From Trichloromonas sp034006665 (GTDB taxonomy: Bacteria; Desulfobacterota; Desulfuromonadia; Desulfuromonadales; Trichloromonadaceae), in NCBI RefSeq assembly GCF_034006665.1, contig NZ_JAVESI010000005.1, forward strand, positions 32,022 to 96,021: 64,000 nt of DNA, in the 5' to 3' direction. Both the position numbers and the translations under genes were made by a program. The notes below the pieces were generated by a model. It saw nothing but the letters and a program-made list of their open reading frames with translations, ran no database searches and was not told the origin of the DNA. Shown here one piece after another: positions 60,965 to 64,000 of this stretch (positions are counted from its first letter, which is position 1; each line of letters starts with the position of its first letter).

Positions 60965-61195
60965 TCAACGCTTCGGCGGATCCATCCCGAGGGCCGCGTC
61001 TATGGTTTCACGGGCGGCGGCCCACTCCAGCAGCTCGGCGGTGACATACGCCGTCACGTTACTTGACACCCGCCGCCGGCGGGGCCATGTCGGGTCCGCC
61101 TTCTCGCGCAGCAAGCAGGTAGACCGGCTATTGCCGGGGCCGAGGATCTTCGACACGCCGCACAGGGGCGTGAAATAGGGATAGGTCTGGTTCAT
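60965..61195 (-). CDS. AlpA-like small DNA-binding protein (copy 2)
   Basis: 76 residues, MNQTYPYFTPLCGVSKILGPGN, paralogue of the gene at 57640 with KILGPGNSRSTCL, DPTWPRRRRVSS and YVTAELLEWAAA in the same order. It has 10 extra C-terminal residues (ALGMDPPKR). AGGAGG upstream of the ATG. It lies 130 bases downstream of the integrase and is a candidate excision or integrase regulator. Confidence 0.72.
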   Translation of the reverse strand: MNQTYPYFTPLCGVSKILGPGNSRSTCLLREKADPTWPRRRRVSSNVTAYVTAELLEWAAARETIDAALGMDPPKR

Positions 61196-61325
61196 GTGGC
61201 CTCCTAATCGAGTTCGGCGCGTCCATGCCGAGGACCGGGTTGATTTTCTCCGGCCGCGCCGGTGGTGACGTGCTCATCTAAGATATAATCCTTTTGATTA
61301 CATCAAGGCCGGTGTTTTCGGTTTC

Positions 61326-62579
61326 TCATTTTCGGAAGGTAATCACGTTGTCGGGCCGTTTCTTGTTGGCAAGGATCGCGTCCAGCTTCCGCGCCCATGC
61401 CTCCAGGGCCTGCCGCTTTTCCTTGTCATACCGATAACGGTTATAAATGCTCGTGACTCCCGGCCGGGTATGGTTGAGAACCGCGCCGATGATCTCGTCA
61501 GAAAATCCAAGTTCGGCCAAATGGGTGGCGCCGGTGCGGCGCAGGTCATGCGGCGTAAACTTTTCAATGGTCAGCACTTGCGGCTTCGTTTCGCTCTTGT
61601 GTTTGACCGGCGCCAGTAGACGCCGGGCCGCCTTGGATAAAGCGTTGGTTTCCATCGGAAACGGCTCTTTGATACTGAAGCCGCAACGGGGATTAGGAAA
61701 AAGGTAGTCTCTGGCGGCTTCCGGTTGAAACAGGGACCGAGCCAGGGGCGTTAAATAAACGCGATGCTCTTTCTTGTTTTTCGAGCGTTCCGCCGGGATC
61801 GTCCACCATTCGCCGTCAAACTCGCTCGAATGGGCGCCGATCACTTCGCCGGGCCGCTGCATGGTCACAAGGACCAGCTTCATCGCCCGCGTCATCGGTT
61901 CACTTATCGGCGCGTCGTCTCGATCCAGTGCCGCCCATAGTGCCCTGATTTCTTCGTCATTCAAAAAACGGTCGTTTCGAACTTCGGGGAAGGGTAGCTT
62001 AACGCCGGTGCAAGGGCTGTATTCCAGCAGATCGCGCTCTATGGCAAAATTGAACATCCGCCGGATGATTTTAAAAAGCTGGTTGGTCTGATTTTTAGCG
62101 CCCCGTTCGGCGACTTTTTCCAGCAGAAGAACCACGTCCCGCTTTTTGATATCCTTGACCTTACGCTTCCCCCATACCGGCGAAACGTCTTTTTCAAGAT
62201 TTCTTTGATACTCCCGCCAGGTGCGGTTCCCTTTTGCCTGTAATCCGCGTTCGATAAATTCATCTATCAATATTCGAACGGTCGGCGCTCGGCGTTCCAC
62301 TTCGGCGGCCGCTTTTTCAAGGTCTCTCGGATCAATATTTTGTTCAATCAGGGCCAATGCCTTGGAATGGGCCACATGAGCTTGTGCAAGACTCATGGCC
62401 GGGTATTCCCCAAGGGTCAATCGCCGAAGTTTCAAATCACCTTGCCGATAAAGAACAATCCACGTTTTTTTACCGGTGGTGCCGACACGCAGACCGAAGC
62501 CCTTTAAGCCGTCTTCGAAAACCTCGAACCGTTTTTCTGTCGTCTTGATCGACTTGATAACCCTATCGGTGAATCTCAT
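61326..62579 (-). CDS. Tyrosine integrase of the element
   Basis: 417 residues. N-terminal DUF4102-like arm/SAM-like part (MRFTDRVIKSIKTTEKRFEV; LTLGEYPAMSLAQA), core-binding domain near 100-200, and the catalytic domain with Arg in TMQRPGEVIGAH, HDLRRTGATHL, and the nucleophile Tyr in TSIYNRY near 390. All six-type residues appear intact. I use the ATG at 62579; an in-frame upstream start at 62621 is in the arm-repeat region. It lies next to the right att, transcribed away from it. Confidence 0.92.
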   Translation of the reverse strand: MRFTDRVIKSIKTTEKRFEVFEDGLKGFGLRVGTTGKKTWIVLYRQGDLKLRRLTLGEYPAMSLAQAHVAHSKALALIEQNIDPRDLEKAAAEVERRAPTVRILIDEFIERGLQAKGNRTWREYQRNLEKDVSPVWGKRKVKDIKKRDVVLLLEKVAERGAKNQTNQLFKIIRRMFNFAIERDLLEYSPCTGVKLPFPEVRNDRFLNDEEIRALWAALDRDDAPISEPMTRAMKLVLVTMQRPGEVIGAHSSEFDGEWWTIPAERSKNKKEHRVYLTPLARSLFQPEAARDYLFPNPRCGFSIKEPFPMETNALSKAARRLLAPVKHKSETKPQVLTIEKFTPHDLRRTGATHLAELGFSDEIIGAVLNHTRPGVTSIYNRYRYDKEKRQALEAWARKLDAILANKKRPDNVITFRK

Positions 62580-62599
62580 AGTAGGCCCCCAGGCACGGC

Positions 62600-62684
62600 G
62601 CGGGTAACACGCGGGTAACATCTTTTTCGGGTGGGTGTTGCAAACCTAACTCACTTTGATTCTGTGGGTAACATGTGGGTAACA
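62600..62684 (+). repeat. Right arm-type repeats (G[T/C]GGGTAACA)
   Basis: Four copies: GCGGGTAACA at 62600-62609 and 62611-62620; GTGGGTAACA at 62664-62673 and 62675-62684. Pairs spaced by 11 bases, same orientation as the left copies. Confidence 0.7.
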
Positions 62685-62763
62685 TTCTTTGCGGGATAAG
62701 AAGAAGTAACATGAATCAAAGATACATAGAAATAAGCGTATTGTCAAAGGAATTAAGCAGTTA

Positions 62764-62781
62764 GTGAAGTATGGTGAAGTA
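62764..62781 (+). repeat. Two GTGAAGTA repeats next to attR
   Basis: GTGAAGTA at 62764-62771 and 62774-62781, 23 bases before the right att. Possibly excisionase sites. Confidence 0.45.
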
Positions 62782-62804
62782 CCGAAAAACGCCAAAAATC
62801 ATTA

Positions 62805-62858
62805 CTCCTAAGCGGTAGGTCGTGCGTTCGAATCGCGCCGGGGCCGCCATAAAATCAA
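62805..62858. repeat. Right attachment site (attR), 54-bp repeat
   Basis: Exact copy of 51457-51510, a 3' tRNA-Arg fragment without promoter, D arm or acceptor 5' side. It is followed directly by the terminator that would belong to the original tRNA gene. Confidence 0.93.
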
Positions 62859-62891
62859 CAGGTTACGGATTCTAGTCCGTGGCCTGTTTTT
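62858..62891 (+). terminator. Terminator of the original tRNA-Arg gene
   Basis: ACAGGTTACGGA pairs with TCCGTGGCCTGT (62858-62869 with 62876-62887), then TTTT. It now lies beyond the element; the intact tRNA at 51425 has lost it. Confidence 0.75.
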
Positions 62892-62972
62892 GCTTGGGCT
62901 GACATTCGGGTATACTTACAAGGTGGTTTTTTCTTATTTTTCAGATGAGTCACCGGCTGTTGGGAGTAACCC

Positions 62973-63755
62973 ATGAATTATGACCGGTTTATTTTGGCTT
63001 TGGTTCTGCTTCTGCTTCTTTCTCAAGGGATTTGGGCCGCAAGTGGCGAAGTGCGGATCATTGAACTCAAGCATCGTCAGGCCGAGGATCTTCTCGCGGT
63101 CCTTGAGCCCCTAATGGGGAGTTCCGGTGCGGTGAGCGCCCTGGATAACCGGCTGATTTTGCGGGCACCGTCCAAGGATCTGGCGGCGCTGGAAAAGGTT
63201 GTCGCGCATCTCGATACGCCTCGCACCATGCTGCGCATCGCGGTGCGTCAGGAAAAGTCGAGCGCTGCCATCGGGACGGGGGGCGGAACCCTCCTTTCGA
63301 CGACCCCCAGCAGAGTTGACAGGAAAGATGGGTGGCGAACTCTGGGCAATAGTCGCCGACGGACGGAACAGTTCGTGCAAGTGCTGGATGGCGAAACGGC
63401 CCTGATCGAGGTCGGGCAACGGCTCCCGTATACCCGCATCCGCGCCTATGTCGGCGGTCGTCGGCGCGGCATGGTGGAGGTCACTGACTTTCAGGATCTC
63501 GCGAGCGGTTTCCTGGTGCGTCCGACCGTGCAAGGGGAGGGTGTTGTGCTGGATATTTCCCCCTATCAGGCGACGCCGACCAATGCCGGAGGCGTCGATT
63601 TTTCGCACATTGTTACCCGGGTTGACGTCCCCTTTGACGAATGGGTTGATCTCGGCGGTCATCTTGAAGGTGTTTCCGCCGGGAATTCAGAAGACGCCGT
63701 GCTTCATGCCGTTGGCGACAGCCGTCGGCATCTGTGGATCAAAATCACTCATTGA
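62973..63755 (+). CDS. Secretin N-domain-like exported protein
   Basis: 260 residues. A signal peptide (LVLLLLLSQGIWAAS), an N1-type secretin subdomain (VRIIELKHRQAEDLLAVLEPL to LEKVVAHLDTP, here in pieces) and a C-terminal part with FVQVLDGETALIEVGQRLPY and VVLDISPYQAT, as in the type II/III secretion family. It is too short for a full pore-forming secretin. It could be a periplasmic partner of a secretion or pilus system. No ExeA/TPR partner nearby. Confidence 0.75.
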   Translation: MNYDRFILALVLLLLLSQGIWAASGEVRIIELKHRQAEDLLAVLEPLMGSSGAVSALDNRLILRAPSKDLAALEKVVAHLDTPRTMLRIAVRQEKSSAAIGTGGGTLLSTTPSRVDRKDGWRTLGNSRRRTEQFVQVLDGETALIEVGQRLPYTRIRAYVGGRRRGMVEVTDFQDLASGFLVRPTVQGEGVVLDISPYQATPTNAGGVDFSHIVTRVDVPFDEWVDLGGHLEGVSAGNSEDAVLHAVGDSRRHLWIKITH

Positions 63756-63764
63756 GGAGGTTGT

Positions 63765-63917
63765 ATGGCGGTAGTGGAAGTGAGTGTCACGCCCTTGGGC
63801 ACGTACGGAGCCGGGGTGTCGTCATTTGTCGCCGGTTGTCTGCGCCTAGTTGAGCAAAGTGGTCTCCATTATCAGTTGATGCAATCGCGAAAAAAGCTCA
63901 CGCGGCTTGAGGCATGA
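63765..63917 (+). pseudogene. Truncated MTH1187/thiamine-binding-like gene
   Basis: Fifty codons opening MAVVEVSVTPLG, then SSFVAGCLRLVEQSGLHYQL, like the first half of the MTH1187-type thiamine-binding family (usually about 95-100 residues). After YQLM the reading diverges (QSRKKLTRLEA) and stops; the second half is missing, without an obvious frameshift recovery. GAGGAGG precedes the ATG. The last 80 bases of the window hold a GGGCCGAAAGGCC hairpin and no supported gene. Confidence 0.6.
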
Positions 63918-64000
63918 GCCAACCAATTCGGTTGTTGCCGGGCCGAAAGGCCTCGGCAAAATGTCGTAGATATCCCCGCAGCGGTCTTAATGGCTCTTTG

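Larger units (their letters stand above)
51457..62858. mobile_element. Integrated satellite-like element in tRNA-Arg (11.4 kb)
   Basis: Bounded by exact 54-bp direct repeats. It carries an integrase next to the right end, AlpA-like regulators, a zinc-ribbon primase, an SF3 helicase, a toxin-antitoxin pair and several unknown small genes, all on the minus strand, whereas flanking chromosomal genes are on the plus strand. No capsid, portal, terminase, tail or lysis gene is recognised and no conjugation gene either. The replication pair and integrase resemble P4-type satellites. The natural tRNA terminator lies just beyond the right repeat, as expected if the element split them. Confidence 0.9.

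Noticed and set aside
51457..62858. Complete prophage or conjugative element
   Set aside because: No structural, packaging, lysis, relaxase or type IV secretion gene could be recognised.

Overview
The window is about 64 kb of a high-GC bacterial chromosome. Gene content and order suggest a deltaproteobacterium of the Desulfuromonadales/Geobacterales type. The pointers are a DHH-CBS-CBS-tRNA nucleotidyltransferase fusion, a PxxKW-type cysteine-rich protein, a chemosensory operon with DUF4388 and HEAT-repeat members, and the surE-pcm-yqaA-nlpD-rpoS order. This is inference from gene content; no 16S gene is present.

Layout. (1) 1-7.0 kb: pyrK (cut by the window edge), pyrD, the DHH/CBS/nucleotidyltransferase fusion, a site-2 protease, scpA, scpB and rluB, many with overlapping stops and starts. 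(2) 7.0-10.3 kb: a large TPR protein and an ExeA-like ATPase behind a clear sigma-70 promoter. (3) 10.3-16.7 kb: mutL-miaA-hfq, a PDZ/radical-SAM/DUF512 protein, a TPR protein and lrgAB. (4) 16.8-21.3 kb: a divergent PxxKW gene, then rnc, an Elp3-like radical SAM gene, era and der. (5) 21.3-31.9 kb: one chemosensory operon (DUF4388, three receiver proteins, CheA, two CheW, HEAT-repeat protein, CheR, CheB, GAF protein) with no methyl-accepting receptor gene. (6) 32-39 kb: infA, leuS, lptE, holA, rpsT (reverse strand), murJ, ogt. (7) 39.2-46.9 kb: tRNA-Val, thrS-infC-rpmI-rplT-pheS-pheT-ihfA and a MerR-like regulator, the same order as in enterobacteria; infC appears to start with AUA. (8) 46.9-51.4 kb: surE-pcm-yqaA-nlpD-rpoS-apt. 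(9) 51.4-62.9 kb: tRNA-Arg(CCT) carrying an integrated 11.4-kb element. (10) 62.97 kb to the end: a secretin-domain protein and a truncated thiamine-binding-protein-like gene.

The integrated element is the accessory region. It is bounded by an exact 54-bp direct repeat (51457-51510 and 62805-62858) that starts at the anticodon loop of tRNA-Arg. All its recognised genes are on the minus strand: a tyrosine integrase, two AlpA-like regulators of one family, a third small HTH protein, a zinc-ribbon primase and an SF3 helicase separated by an AT-rich, repeat-bearing stretch (candidate origin), a higBA toxin-antitoxin pair, an orphan antitoxin-like HTH protein, a Cys-rich small protein, a tandem pair of 91-aa proteins with conserved hairpin leaders, and an AT-rich gene of unknown function. 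No capsid, tail or terminase gene is seen, so it looks like a P4-like satellite or integrative replicon rather than a complete prophage. Repeats of GTGGGTAACA lie just inside both ends and look like integrase arm sites.

The core genes are ordinary. The best candidates for something undescribed are inside the element: the duplicated 91-aa cassette, the AT-rich 201-aa gene with its flanking repeats, and the recombination scars (a duplicated integrase 3' end and decayed alpA-like fragments at both ends).
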